Positions 34,884-47,829 of a stretch of 64,000 nucleotides of DNA are shown in pieces. The notes below the pieces were generated by a model. That model was not told where the DNA came from. It was given only the letters and a program-made list of their open reading frames with translations, and made no database searches. The stretch is from the NCBI RefSeq assembly GCF_022201045.2, contig NC_068557.1, forward strand, positions 25,211,501 through 25,275,500, given 5' to 3'. The stretch is from Citrus sinensis. Lineage: Eukaryota; Streptophyta; Magnoliopsida; Sapindales; Rutaceae. Position numbers and translations under genes: made by a program. Each line of letters begins with the position of its first letter. The stretch's first letter is position 1.

Positions 34884-36343
34884 TCAATTAAGCTTGATAG
34901 ACCTGGGGTTAAGGTGGCCCATAAACCTCTCCTGCTCAGTAAGCGCATGGCGGAAGTGGCAACGGTGGCCATAGGGACAGACATCACCAGCAAGGACCAT
35001 CCTGCAGACCTCTGTCTTATAGCGGGGGTGGCGGATGACTGGGCGGAGCTCCTCAATGCCATGAGCAAATTGACAGTGATCACCATATGGGCATGCGCCG
35101 GTCTCTTGCCATTTGTTGCACAGTTCAGTCTTGAACATCCCTTGGTTGTACACTTCCAGCTCAAGTGGCTCCTCCTCTTGCTTACCTCCTTTCACATACA
35201 CTTTTTGCTGCACAATTTTATCATCATGCATTATTAATTGATCACAATGCTCCACTTGTTGTAAAATAAAACTTAATTAACTGATTCACCATCCAGTATT
35301 TGATATAACCTACTGATCATTAAGCTCCAAAACGGCAACCAATATTTTATAAAATGGTCAACATATAGCATGTAAGATATCAATGCTGCAAGTTTGTGAA
35401 TTAAATTTAATTGGTTGCTATAAACATGTGCCATGTATATAATAAATAAGATGCTTATAAATAATAACTCGGGGCAAACAATGAAACTCGGTCGGGCCTA
35501 TTGACATACGTAATCACATTTTGCTTTCGTCAAAAACTTTACTCAAATCTTAGAAATCGATCTCGACCAACTGTTATATTTGTGTCAGTTGTACTTTCCC
35601 ATACTTACACAAACACATCAAAATCCACAATTTGTACACGTGTCACTAATTCGTAAGAGACAAAGGGGTTCATACTAATTTACCGTTGGCCTGAGAGGCG
35701 CGGGTGTCCGTGGGCGAGTCTTACTTGCAGCGGCGGCGGCAGCAGCAGCTGCTGGTTGGCCCATCTTCAAGTATCCATTAGACCTCACAGAGATACTCTT
35801 AGGCAGCGAAACCCTCTTCACATCAACATTTTCCATCACGCTCGTCGGACTCTCAGCACTCACCTCCTCTCCACCACCAGCAATACTCAATCCACGCATC
35901 CCATTCACCACCCCAAACGACGTTGCTGCATCATTGTTACCGCAACTCAATTGCTCGTTAACAGAGGATTTGATGAGTAAGCTTACGTGCTTATTGAGCT
36001 CGCGATTGACGGTCCGGAGCGAGTCGTTCTCCTGGCGGAGAGCCTCGGCTTCCCTTGCCGCTTCGCGGAGGCGCGTGAGGCAGAGGTTGTGACGGTTGAT
36101 CATGTCCTGGTGTTGCTGCTGCTGTTGTTGGCGAATTAGGAGGCGCGAGTAGTAGAGAGAGTCGTGTATTGTTGGATCGTTGTAAGGATTGTGAGAGAGT
36201 GTGGTTTCTGGTTGAGCCATAACCAAGGAAGAATACAGAGAGGCAAAAGCGTCGGCGTTTTCGTCATCTTGCGATTTCGAACTGGCTACGCCGTGATTGC
36301 TGTAGGGGTTAGCTGATACTCCGTCGTTTTGCATTTGCTGCAT
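34884..36343 (-). CDS. Tandem CCCH zinc-finger protein (C3H14/C3H15-like), 327 aa
   Basis: Two exons on the minus strand, 36343-35684 and 35207-34884, are joined by a GT-AG intron. The C-terminus carries two TIS11/TTP-type fingers, each C-x8-C-x5-C-x3-H (residues about 250-269 and 288-307), with lead-ins [10 protein letters not shown] and RYKTEVCRM. Such fingers bind AU-rich mRNA elements. Relatives in Arabidopsis (C3H14, C3H15/CDM1) act in secondary wall and anther callose control. The N-terminal part has a Gln/His run, a short coiled coil rich in [15 protein letters not shown] and an alanine run (residues about 197-206). It is intact, with a convincing start at MQQMQNDG. Neighbour order matches Arabidopsis At1g68200-At1g68190 as I recall. 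Confidence 0.92.
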
Positions 36344-36354
36344 CTTCGAACATG

Positions 36355-37015
36355 AACAGGTGAAAAAAAGAAAAAAAAATCAGATCTGAAGCAATGGAAC
36401 AGTTACTAATAATGAAATTAGTTAAAACAAGAAAGATAGATTAAAATCAATAATGTTACTCCAAATAACACTTGAATTTTCAGAAATGAGATAAGATATG
36501 AAGAAACTTGAAACTTCTTGTCGTTTAATAGATAGTACTTCATCAAACGACAACAATAATAGGAGAAAATTGAATCAGAATCAGAGACAAAAATCTCTGA
36601 AGCAATGACAGTCACTTGATAATAAATTAATCTAGCCGATTAGAAAAAATTTCCAGAGATCCAAATCATGAGAAATATAACTGAAATTATAAGACATTAG
36701 ACAAACACTATAACTTCAAGAAGCTCAATCCTCATCGAACAGAGCAAGCACATGAATACTAAAATACGTTGTCGTTTTAGCCATCAAAGTTCATCAAACG
36801 ACATACTCTTCAACAAACAGGAAAAATAAAAATAAAAATCAAGATCATAGCAGAAATGTATTGAAACTTCATGTCGTTTTGATTATCAAAATGAGTTAAA
36901 ACGACAAGAAATAATTAAAGGAAACCTTAAAGAAGAGAGTCTTTAATTTTCTTCTTCTTCTTCTTCTTCTTTGGAATCTAGGGAGGGGGGAGGAGAGAGA
37001 ATTCTAGAGAGAGTA
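36355..37015 (-). promoter_or_regulatory. 5' UTR region of the CCCH gene with inverted AAACGAC motifs
   Basis: Between the TATA box and the ATG lie a GAA/TTC microsatellite (about 36953-36972 on the plus strand) and probably a leader intron with donor near 36925. Three short imperfect hairpins pairing GTCGTTT with AAACGAC occur at about 36517-36552, 36769-36803 and 36871-36905. Confidence 0.5.
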
Positions 37016-37035
37016 AAATGAGGGCTTAGGGTTGG

Positions 37036-37043
37036 CTTTTATA
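37036..37043 (-). promoter_or_regulatory. TATA box of the CCCH gene
   Basis: The minus strand reads CTCTATAAAAGCC here, followed about 30 nt downstream by a CT-rich stretch typical of plant transcription starts. The coding start is about 690 nt downstream. Confidence 0.6.
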
Positions 37044-37049
37044 GAGACG

Positions 37050-38890
37050 AAATTTGGAGGGAAAAAAACGAGCACGTTTGGTGTGCAAACAGACGAATAT
37101 CTGAAACCGTTTATAAACATTTTCTTCTCCAACAGAATCGATGCTTGCTTACTGGCTTTTTACTTCAAATGCCCTTGCAATTTGCCTGGCGAAAGGAATT
37201 TTATTAAGTGCATTTTAGGTATTTAATCTTGCTTGTAAATTGTACTGCAACCACCGGAAAGCTCGTACTGTAGAGAGTGAGCAAGAATGAGTTTAATTAG
37301 TTACCTCATCTGCGTCGCTACAACAGTAGCCAAGCCCGGTTGTCAAGAACATTTATAAAATGACGTAAATATCCATATTTTAGATTTTTACTACGAAGAT
37401 GCCCGTGAGACTGTGACTAGACGCGCATGCCGCACGCGTTAGCCAGTATTGTTGTTATACGACAGCGTCTCACCGTTAAATCATTCGGTTTTAGATCACA
37501 CGGCTGAAACTCGATGGTCGGAGCTGACTTATCTTCCAACCCATAATGATTGTTTCTAACTTCACAACGTCGACGGGGCATTAATTCAGTGGTTCATGGG
37601 ATCATGAACCTAACAAAAACAACCTTCCGAATCCTACCTCCGGCTAGACGTAGGTCTAATACATAGGGTCCAGTTCGGTGTCGTTTTTATGTTCCAAATA
37701 TCAGTATATCATTGCTCGGCCAAAATGAATTTTTCGTAATTATAATTTTATTTATCTTCCCCTACTAACGTTTTCAAAGTAAAAAGAAATATACTTTGAA
37801 AAAAAAAATTTGTCCAAGACTCAATCAAATGAAAAAATATCTGTTTAAAGTTCAATTCATGCAATCAGCTTCCATCGAATTCAGTGATTGTGATGTATTG
37901 ATTCATATTATCGTTTCTTATAAATTTGATCTAACTAATTTAATTGACAAGTAGAATTGTTATTTCCCTTTGTAGAAATTGATTTAAAGAATATTGCTAA
38001 AATTCACTTGATATTAGATCGAATTAAATTACGAAAAGATTCATTAATGTTGGATAAATGAATTGTCATTAATTTTCCATTTCGAAGATATCTCTATGGA
38101 TATAATTCGCAGAATATATGTAGGCACTTAAAATATTTGAAAGATCCTGTAGGTGAAGGATAACACGATGCCAAGGTGTAGAATGTTAGAAGTATTACAT
38201 TTTAATAATTTTGATAAATTTACACTTTTATTCATTTTTTTTCCTCTTTTAATAAGCTGGAAATTATAGGTTGACAAGGATAACAAAGAGGCAAGCAGCT
38301 AGCGGTTAGAGTATTTGATTATATAATTTGCTTGATTTTGAAGTTAATTGCAGAATATGGTGGGGGTGGTTTCAATTCAAGGTTTCTAATTTACATGTCA
38401 TGAAGAGAGATTAAGACACATACCATTTAAAGGGACAATGGAGCCATCATTTTTTTCCCCCCTTTTGTTTGCTTCTTTATCACAACTATAACAACCTCTT
38501 TTTCTTTTGATTTCTTGTCTAATATTAAATGTTTGGTGAATAAACAGCATGATCCCACCAATGGGAACATCTGTTTATGTGTCATGGTTGTTAAGTTTGG
38601 CCACATAATTCTTCTCAGTGTAACCTTTGTGATAAGCATTTTTATGCTTCCATTTCATTTTCATTACAGTTTGGCTATACTTTAGTTTGCTAGGCATCAT
38701 CATAGCAAAATGGCCAGTGGGTAGTCCAAAAAATATGTAACTTTCATGTATGTTCTGGCAAATGGTACAGGTGAAATTGAAAGAATTAGTTGAACGGAAG
38801 TGTTAACAAGAGAGTTACATGGTGTTGAATCTCTTCGGAATTGATATATTTACAAACCTTAAAGGTGCAAATGAGCAAGAAACTCAATAG
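37050..38890. other. Intergenic spacer, no gene recognised
   Basis: It separates the CCCH promoter from the 3' end of the B-box gene. No frame, terminal repeats or RNA gene were recognised. Confidence 0.4.
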
Positions 38891-38892
38891 CT

Positions 38893-41800
38893 TCAAGTGA
38901 CATCTGTAGCATCTGAATCATAGCCCTCTGTCTTCAGAAATCGACCCTGTACCCTCTTTCGAGCATCTGCTCTAGCTTTTCGAGATGGGTATTGAATTTG
39001 TTTGTCTTGCCTGGATAATTGAAGACAAATGTGCGGTAAGAGAGCATATAAAATAACGACAAGCTTACAAGAACATACTTGTCATAAACAATAATATTCA
39101 CATAAGTTGTAGCTTTTATGTTCTGAACACAAACACAAATATAAACTCTCTATACTGCTGCTAACTATTCCAGGAAGAACAGCAATCATGAGATGATAAA
39201 AGTTCTCCTTCAACAATAATTGCAATCTTTTAACGCATCATCAAGTCAAAGCACCCATTACCTCCTTGTTTTATAGAGTCCTGTATTAAAAAATTATCTT
39301 TGATCCTACAAGATGTTCCAAACAATGAACCTGCAGGGTGTTGCAGTTGTTTTGAATTTAGTAGTACAGTCATAGTAATCGACGAACACTTCTTATGTTA
39401 AATTTTATCACAAATGTCCTATGATAAACAAAACATGTTCCCAGTGTGCATAGAGATTCTTGGGTTAGAACTGAAGACCAGACACTCATTTCAAAACAGA
39501 AGAGATAAATTTGAGACTTACCGTCTTGCTTTCTTTTTCTCTTTGTACCTCATCATGGCATTTTCTCTGGCTTCTAAATGTGGACTGTCCAGGTCAGGCG
39601 AGTGGCATGACGCTTCTCCTCCTGTAATAGGAGACATTCTGCTACCGAAACTATCAGTACCACTACTTTCAGCACTGAACCTAGAAGTGGAAATGGACAA
39701 AGTTGAATAAGATGGTTGAATTGCCCAAGGAGAGTCCATGTTTCCCAGAAAGATATCAATTCGGTTGGTATCATTGTCCGTATGAGTGGAACTAGTAACA
39801 TAAACAGAAGAAGCGTCCTGCTTTGACCAAAAAAAATATATTAAATGTATTGCATTCACTGGACAAGATACACATTTGTTCTTCATAAAAAGGTTTAAAT
39901 ATATTGCGCAAAATTGTGATACTTATTGCAGAAGATGCATATATTTTACCACTCAAAATATCAATAGTATGCAGCAGCAATCTTTGATCTCTTTAAGCGG
40001 ACTTCATCCAGAAAAGTCAAGATAGAGATGGAAATTTCAAGACCTTATTTGAAAATATTTCAAGATATTTCAGATTTATTTATTTATGTGCAAAGACATC
40101 TGCGCTAGAATTTTCTTTACCATGAAGTTTCCGTGCGCATGTTTCACATTTTTCCTGTTTCTTTTTTGAAGTGGGATAATATTATACATTTGAATCACTA
40201 CATTCAAAACTCCGGCCATTTAAAAGAAAATATAAAGAAAGGGCAGGATTAAAAACCTGTAATTCCCTGGTGTTGATATCATCTGGTTTTTCAAGGGACA
40301 GATCCTTCTCTAAGGAACGCCACAAATATTTATCATCAAGCTGTGCTCTGACTGGATCTTGATTGCCTCCAAATAGTTCTTCAAAGTTTCGGAATGTTAA
40401 ATCCACATCAGGTATGTCAAAATCATCATTACAAACACTGTCTTCACAGACCCCGAGGTCTTGCAAATTTTGAGTCCACAGCTACAAAAAGCAATTAACA
40501 AAGAGTAAAAGGTTCACTTGAAAGTTTGAGCTCAGTACTTTAATGTTATACTCACCAATAGAATCTTACTATCAGATGTAGAGAACAAAAGCATCTTATT
40601 ATTTCTTTTGTGATTATGCACAAGTAAACAAGAAGATAGAGCATTCAAACATAAAAAATATTTAAAAAAAGGAAGAAAGAGTAATCTGCTTCAAGTCACA
40701 CTGCTGCATTATGACATTACTTAAGTCAATATAAACAGACCATTACGCTCATACTTGATGTTGAGTTGCTTAGAGAGAAACTGATAGTCCACAAACAGAT
40801 GAAAGCAGATGTTCCAGATCTAAGGCCAACTCCTTTTGCAGACACAAACCTGATCTCTAGTGTTGGCAGCTGAAAGCATTGACAACATGTCTAAGAATTT
40901 TATGATGTTCCTTTCCAACGTAAACAATTTGTTCAAGCTAAAACAGAATCATCTATATTTGCAAATTTTATTTGCTCCATTTCTGCCACTGTCTGTAACA
41001 AAAACACCAGCAGCAGAGTAATTTGAAATTATCAATGTTCGTAGAACTGATATCCAGACCATACTTAGTTGCTTACTTGAGTGAATGGTCAAGCGAACCG
41101 TGGTGTGATATACAAAATTGTTGAACAAACGAACTTTGTGTGGAACTTAACACTGGATTAAAGAGTTATGATAAATCAATGAAACCCTATGCTGCCTCTT
41201 CAGAGACATAATAGGATTTATCTTATGTAACTTGATTTTCAGAGAAATTTCATATTCTACTCCTATGCAGCAATGGATTATAGGTTGAAGAAACATTGAG
41301 TGATATATTGCTAATGATTCATTTGAATGATTAGAGATGATCTGAACAAACCTCGTTACTTTGAACTGGACTCTTGCATTGCCAAAAGGATTCTCCTTGG
41401 AAAGGCATCCCAGCAGTTGAAGGTGAAGGCATATGCTCCAGTTGGGTAAATGGCAACAAAGAGTCAACTTTCATCTCTTGAAGGAGACTGCCACACTGTT
41501 GAAGGTTATTGGCAACAACCTGGGAATGTTGTAAATCCTGATCAGGAGTTTCATCAAGCTTCTTTGTGGGGTTGTGCACTGAAGATGATTCAATTTGCTC
41601 TTGGCCATGTATCAAAGGACAATGGTTATTTCCCTCCATGAGATTAAGCCTTTTCAAGTTAAGAATCTGCTGCAAAATAAAGGAAGTGTTTTGCTGCTGT
41701 GTCTGTTCATTAAGTATCTGCAAGATCATAGAAAACTCTTAGAAGACAAATAAGGTTCACCTGATCTTCTGATGGACAGAAGGACACACAATGAAATCTG

Positions 41801-42800
41801 TAGATTCTTCATGTAAAACCCCAGAATAGCTGCAAAGACTATATAACTAACTATAACACCTTTATCGTAATTAAATACATATAATTGATATGAAAAAAAC
41901 ACTGGTTTTCCCTTTCATTTGCATCAAAATTATTGGCAACAAAGTCTATAATATAGGAATTTCTTCTATCGGTATATCTCAAACTCTCAAGGTTATACTT
42001 ATCATCACTCACACCAGCAGCATAATCTTCAACCAATTACTTGTGGGAGGTAACTAGAACCACACTGCTCTCCATTATGGGGAAAAAATGATATGGGTAA
42101 AATTCACCATAAATTTGAGGAACCTTCAAATTTTGAATTTTTTTAAGCAAACAATAGTAATTGATACAGGGCTGAATTTATATTAATAATGATTTCAGCG
42201 GAGATATTTTATTTGGACAATGAAATCTGAAAAACTTCTGTTCAAGAAAATTGCTTGAAAGTCACTGATCCTGCTCACCTGACTTGTTTGACTGCTTGAT
42301 CCCATTTCAGAATCTGCACTGGAGACTGAAATTGCAAAATTGGTTTTAGATGTAGCGGAAACGCCTCCAATTTGAGGGGAAGACTTTCCTGAAATATCCG
42401 AATTTTCCACACCTGGATTCGTAGCACCAGAAGAAGAGGAAAAAGACCTACCTAGAATGCCACTATTTTCTAACTCATTCAATTCAAACCCCCACATTGC
42501 TACAAAATCTTTAGCAGAAGGGCAACCCATGTAACTGTTGATAGCTCGTTTCTGATGTTGTGAAGAGGCGCCATGCAGGCTCCGGTCACATCCATGACAC
42601 ATGAACATTCGATGATTCAAACACTGGATGTAAGCTGGGTTCCCGCTACAGGAATCACAAAGGAGGGTTCTGAAATGCCGATTTGAAAGAGCATTAGCCG
42701 AGTGGACCTTTGCATCACAGGAAAGGCAGAGATGTGCTGCATCAGCCTTGCAATAAACAACTGGCCTGAATGCTGTACAAAATTCACAAATTTTCTCCAT
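38893..42800 (-). CDS. B-box zinc-finger protein with CCT domain (CONSTANS-like; BBX), 508 aa
   Basis: Five coding exons on the minus strand: 42800-42279, 41717-41352, 40481-40257, 39817-39522, 39010-38893, 1527 nt in frame. B-box 1 is C-x2-C-x8-C-x7-C-x2-C-x4-H-x8-H starting [13 protein letters not shown] (residues 5-42). A second B-box starts [13 protein letters not shown]. The middle region is Ser/Gln-rich with [12 protein letters not shown]. The C-terminus is a CCT domain ([10 protein letters not shown] then [18 protein letters not shown], residues about 457-499), a nuclear DNA-binding/NF-Y-interacting module. Proteins of this kind are transcription regulators in light, clock and flowering pathways. 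The closest remembered sequence is Arabidopsis At1g68190 (BBX27), and the gene order around it agrees. No lesions are seen. Confidence 0.92.
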
Positions 42801-45700
42801 TTCCTAGTTTTACAGTCACAAAGAACTCTGAATTTTCAAAACCTCAAACGTCGGATTGACTTTATCCCAACTGCGTGTTCCAGTAAAAGGATTTCTATGT
42901 CACTTCCCAAATCTGAAACAAAACAATAATCATTATGTAAAGCAATATCCAAAACATAGGGGGGGAAATAAACATCAGCATGCCGCCATATTTGAAACAA
43001 AACCTCAACAGCAGAATGAAGTGAAGCTTTTGCTGCACTTCAAACAAATTTCACCGACATTTTGATTGATTATTTACCAAATACCCTAAAGTTCACCTCA
43101 AAAAATATAAAATTTCCAAATGCAGCATGAAATAGTTGAAAATATCTTAACAAAACTATATAAAATTTTATGCGATTCTAGTTGAATTAATGTCATCCTT
43201 AAACTATTTACTATTCAACTAAATAAGGTGACAGCTGCATATATTTATTTGACACCCTTAAGTCTTAACATGCTCGATTAATACAATAATTTTTTATAAG
43301 TTGAATTAAACTACCTAGTAGTAAATTAACATACAAGATTTCAATCAAAATTTAGAAAAAAAATATTATTTAAAAAAGAAAAAAAAAACAAAAAACCAAA
43401 TAGATGATACAATCTAAACTAAACCAAAGGCGATCTCAACATAATCGTACAATCGCTAAACTCAAAACCTCAAAATCTTAAAAGATCAAGGGTGTCAAAT
43501 CCAAAGATGATCCACATGCACGCCATAATATTAAAAAATAAAGAGAGTCAGAGAGAGCGAGAGAGAAAACAACAACCAAATAACAACAAACAAACTTGTT
43601 TATTTCCCGAGAAATAAATAAACTCGTGCCCAGAAAAAGGAGGAGGATCTGAAGACGGTCAGCTTCTGAAAATTAGATTACGGAGGTTCAGTTCTATTAT
43701 TCAATTCTCTTCGCTTTTATCTTCTCCTTGTTGATGATGTTCTTCTTTCTCTTTTATCTGCGTGCTCACCTTTGTGGGCTGACGTGTGAGTTAGGAGAGT
43801 GAACTTTTTGATGACGTGGAAGTGAACACGTGGCGTGCAGCACTGTGGGACCCGCCAGTGTTATCCATGTGCATGTGAATCGTTGAAGTTCTAGAGTTCC
43901 TTCACATGTCCCTGATCCTTAACTTTACCTCATTTGGCCAATGAGCGACAGCCACCTGTTGAGATGACTGTCTGCGACGGTTGGGGAGTTGGACTGCTAT
44001 TAAGGACATATTAAGATTCATTTTCGACGTGATGATAATTCCTTGATGTTTTTGAGCTTATTTAAAATTATTTTTCACGTTATATTGCTGGTGACCAAGT
44101 GATGTTGCACTTTGGACATATAATTTATATACCAAATGATATGTTGACAAAAATTATTTAATAGGCATCGGTATTAATTGATTTTATTTTTCATTATTAA
44201 TGAAATAATATCAATTCACTTATAAAAATTATGACACACTATACGTCGTATTACTTAAAATATAAATTATATGTCTCAACTATAAGCGGGCAACATCATT
44301 GCGGATGATAATAATAGTATCTAGCATAGAAACATGCTCAAAACTTTAGACAAATTTGATTCTCCCTTAGATCCTCGTACTCCAATGGTCAATGGTCATA
44401 ATCATCATAGACCAGAACCGTCAGTTTCAATATCCAACTAATTCTTCTGCGTGCGGTTGAGTGTTGACAAGCACTGAAAGCAGGGGCTTGGCGAAGCTAC
44501 AATTCCCGTAACTTACAGCCAACAAGTGCAAAAAATAAAAACTCAACCAAGCCCATCGAGGCAACAAATACCACTTTTTGAGCACGATAACTTTTTCCAA
44601 TGGATTCCAAACCACCATCATGAAGCACTTTTAAAAGAGACTATTATCTAGTAAAGAACATATCAGCTTTCAAGGAAAAAATAGGCAATCGCACCAACTT
44701 TTAAATGCAAGATTCAAACATGATAAAAAGTAGATTTGCGTTATGGGTATGATTCATCCATGGGAAAATAATATACCTGCGAAGCCAAACACATTAGTAG
44801 CAAACAATTTTTTTGTCGGTAAAGATACTATGGCTGCAATCTTTTACGAAATCAAAATAGAAAATTTACAAAAGTACACATAAAATCATGTGCAGTTCTT
44901 TGTTCCTTCTCTTTAAGCCGTACATCTCCATAACCAGATCATTCAGGAATTAGCATGTCACTGTACACTTGGGGATCCAAAATTGTCACAACCAGAATAT
45001 AGAATTGGTAATAGTAAAAGACCTGAAGATAGATCCAAATGTTAAAGAGCAATGAATCTCCCAAAAAGAAATGCCTTCTGATGTAGCACCATTAAGCAAC
45101 AACCTGAATCAAAATGGAAACAATAAGAGGCTAGGCAGACTGACACAAAATAAAGACATGCTTAAGGCATCAATCAACAAATGACAACCTTCATCTAAAA
45201 AGCAGAGAGATCATGAAAAATAAACTTGACTGCATTTCTACAGTCAAATAAGAACTCGAACCAAGTTGGGTTATAATGACATGATGAAAACATACTAAAG
45301 AATGGCTCACAACAGCAAGCCAAGAAAAATGCAGCTTGCATATCAATAACGTTTCAATATTAAATACCAGTTCTGAGTTTTCCCCTGCCTACCCCCCTTT
45401 CCAGGGGATGCATTGACACAGAGAAAGACAAATCACCCTTTCCAAGATGTGAGGGGTTATCAATTACCACTGAAGTCATGATCTCTGAACAAAATAATGA
45501 AAGCATATTGTAACATGATAATCTTCTCCATATCCATGATACACACCTGAGAGCTCGAACAATCCTCTTCGCTTGATATTTCTCTCTATTCCCAAAATGA
45601 ATATGATTATAAAGTCAGCATTAAAATAATAACACAACAAGGACAGAAAGATAAAAAAAAAGGATGCCAGGATTCAAAGGGATATTCTACCATAAAGATA
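42801..45700. other. B-box gene 5' region, spacer, and 3' UTR region of the SLD gene
   Basis: The likely 5' leader of the B-box gene extends to the CT-rich stretch near 43690-43740, with an intron in the leader plausible. Between about 43800 and 44900 nothing coding is seen. The part nearest 45700 probably contains a 3' UTR intron of the SLD gene, since a donor-like GGTATAAT follows its stop codon. Confidence 0.4.
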
Positions 45701-45711
45701 TTATACCTCGG

Positions 45712-47808
45712 TCAGGTTTTTTTTGTATGGACTTCAATAATGTCATTGTCTTCCATTTCAAGGCTAGCTGGAGTAGCTTCTGGACCGATTTTGTCCCCAT
45801 CAAAACAAAATACTAAGTTTTCCTGGTCCAGATTAACTTTGTCGGCATACATTTTGAACAACCGCTCAAACTTGTCATCCTATAAGAATTAGATAACTCT
45901 TAAATACTCAAACTATAATCTAATAACAAATGAAAGATACAACGATAAATATGTAGAGAAGAGTAATAATGCACAAAAAGAACAAAGTGCAAAACAGACA
46001 ACCGAACCATAAATAAAAGAATAATAATGTGCATAACAGACAAGTAAACTCTGCAGATATTCCCTAGCAAATAATTTAAAAAACGAAGGTCAGAAGCTAG
46101 ATATACATATTACACCAAGAAGAAAGTCTAAAATTTGCAAACAAATAATACCGCATACACGCGGAATTGCTTGAGTCCTCCCTTGTCCTGGATAGAAACA
46201 ACTATTTTAGCCCTTTCAATGGCAGGTTTAGATACTTTCTCAGACTCAGCCTCTAGTGCAGCTGGCATTGAACTATCAAGTTTTCTCTTCACAGACTCCT
46301 CCACTGCTCGTATAACATCATCGGCTGATTTCGCAAACGACACCAACTCTTGCTTCTTTAGCCTACATGTATGGTATGTTAATTGAAAAAAGTAAGAGCA
46401 AAGAAGTGGATATGAAGACCAAAAAGTCAATTGGAAAACAAGAACCTAAGAAACCAGGAAAATTAAGTATTATTCTAATATATACAAAACAAAAGCACAT
46501 TGCCTCTTGAAATTCAGCATAATATTTGTTCGGCCAAACATTAGAAAATGATATTCTTTTATTGATATAATTAGTATTATTGTTGTTCTTTGGGGTCATA
46601 TGTCATTACGGATGATTCAATTAGTTTCCTTCCTTTGCATCATTCCAAATACTCGTGAATAAGAAATAGAACTTAAAGAAAATGACCTACACCCCTTTTC
46701 ATTTCATAATCATTTGCAATCCATTTCTCTAGCTATAGGAAACATAAATTCTATGAACAATTTAGTATTAAACATATTTCATTCCAAAATTCGAGAAGTC
46801 TAAAACAAAGACTTTATGTCAGGTGAATAGCAAAAACAAAACCACTCATTCAAATATACCTCAACTCCTTTATGGCTGAATCCTCAACGAGCTGTTTCTG
46901 AACCATAACTTTGGGTGGAGGAGGTAGCCAATCCTCCTCCTCCTCCTCCTCCTCTTCACAATCCACAACTTCTAGCTCCCTTATGTCAACTCCTACATTC
47001 TTGCCAACCTAAGTCCAAAATGTATTCAAAACATTTAACAATCAATAATGGGGCGTCTGGAATAGTCAAAAGTGTTTCAGGTTTATTTTACAGTGTTTGA
47101 TTGAAATTAAAAATAAGAAAGGTGCTTCATCAAAATAAATGCTTTTGGAACAAGCACTGGATAGGTGCTCTCCAGAAAGCTTTTTTAATAGATAAGCACT
47201 CTGAAGTAATTTTGAAGAAGCACTGGATAGGTGCCATGAAAAGAATTTGGACACTTTCACAAAAAGAATCTCACTTAAAGACTGTTTCCACAAAAGCACT
47301 ACTAAGTACAATCTAAATCCATAACATCAACAGTAAAACTAAATCCTCTCACACCACATCATCTAATATCTAGAATCAAATTCATAATATTACAACACAC
47401 AAATTCAAGTGGGTAACCCTAAATATACATATTAGATATTCTTACAGCGGGATTAAGGACCTTTGTTCGCTTGGGACACGGGATTGGAGGCGTATCGTCA
47501 TCTGCCACATACAAAAAAAATTACTTTACTCATAAAAAATGGAAAAAAAAAAACTTTCATTTGTTTAAGAGTGCGAAATTAATGCAGCAATTCTTATTGA
47601 GGAAAGATAAAATAGAACATACCGTCGAGGAAAACGAGATTGTGAGGCTGAACGCGACGGTAGTCGAACAAGGGTTCTAAATCATCAACTTCAGTTAAAT
47701 CTGCCTGCATGGCAATCAAATTAATGCAATCCACAGTTAGACAAATCAAAACCCTATATTTTGAAATTTAAAAAAAAAAAACAGAAATTCGAAATTAGAG
47801 CTCACCAT
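45712..47808 (-). CDS. RAD60/NFATC2IP-type SUMO-like domain protein, 222 aa
   Basis: Six coding segments on the minus strand: 47808-47806 (the ATG alone), 47704-47623, 47501-47446, 47008-46860, 46362-46152, 45879-45712, 669 nt in frame. The N-terminal half is acidic (run of seven Glu, then DWLPPPPK). The C-terminal part, residues about 148-222, is a ubiquitin/SUMO-like fold of the Rad60-SLD type: KIVVSIQDKGGLKQFRVY to LEMEDNDIIEVH. It lacks the terminal Gly-Gly, so it is not a conjugated modifier. Yeast and animal relatives (Rad60/Esc2/NFATC2IP) bind SUMO-pathway enzymes and act in genome stability. The plant role is inferred. From memory the orthologue is At1g68185, beside At1g68190 as here. 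Confidence 0.9.
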
Positions 47809-47829
47809 CTCTCTGTCTCAGTCTCTTCG

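Noticed and set aside
35756-35980. Plus-strand frame in the CCCH gene
   Set aside because: Antisense shadow of the CCCH coding exon. The minus-strand frame has the zinc fingers and correct splice sites.
47066-47316. Opposed frames of 71-81 residues
   Set aside because: They fall within an intron of the SLD gene, and their imperfect repeat (CACTGGATAGGTGC twice) explains the openness.
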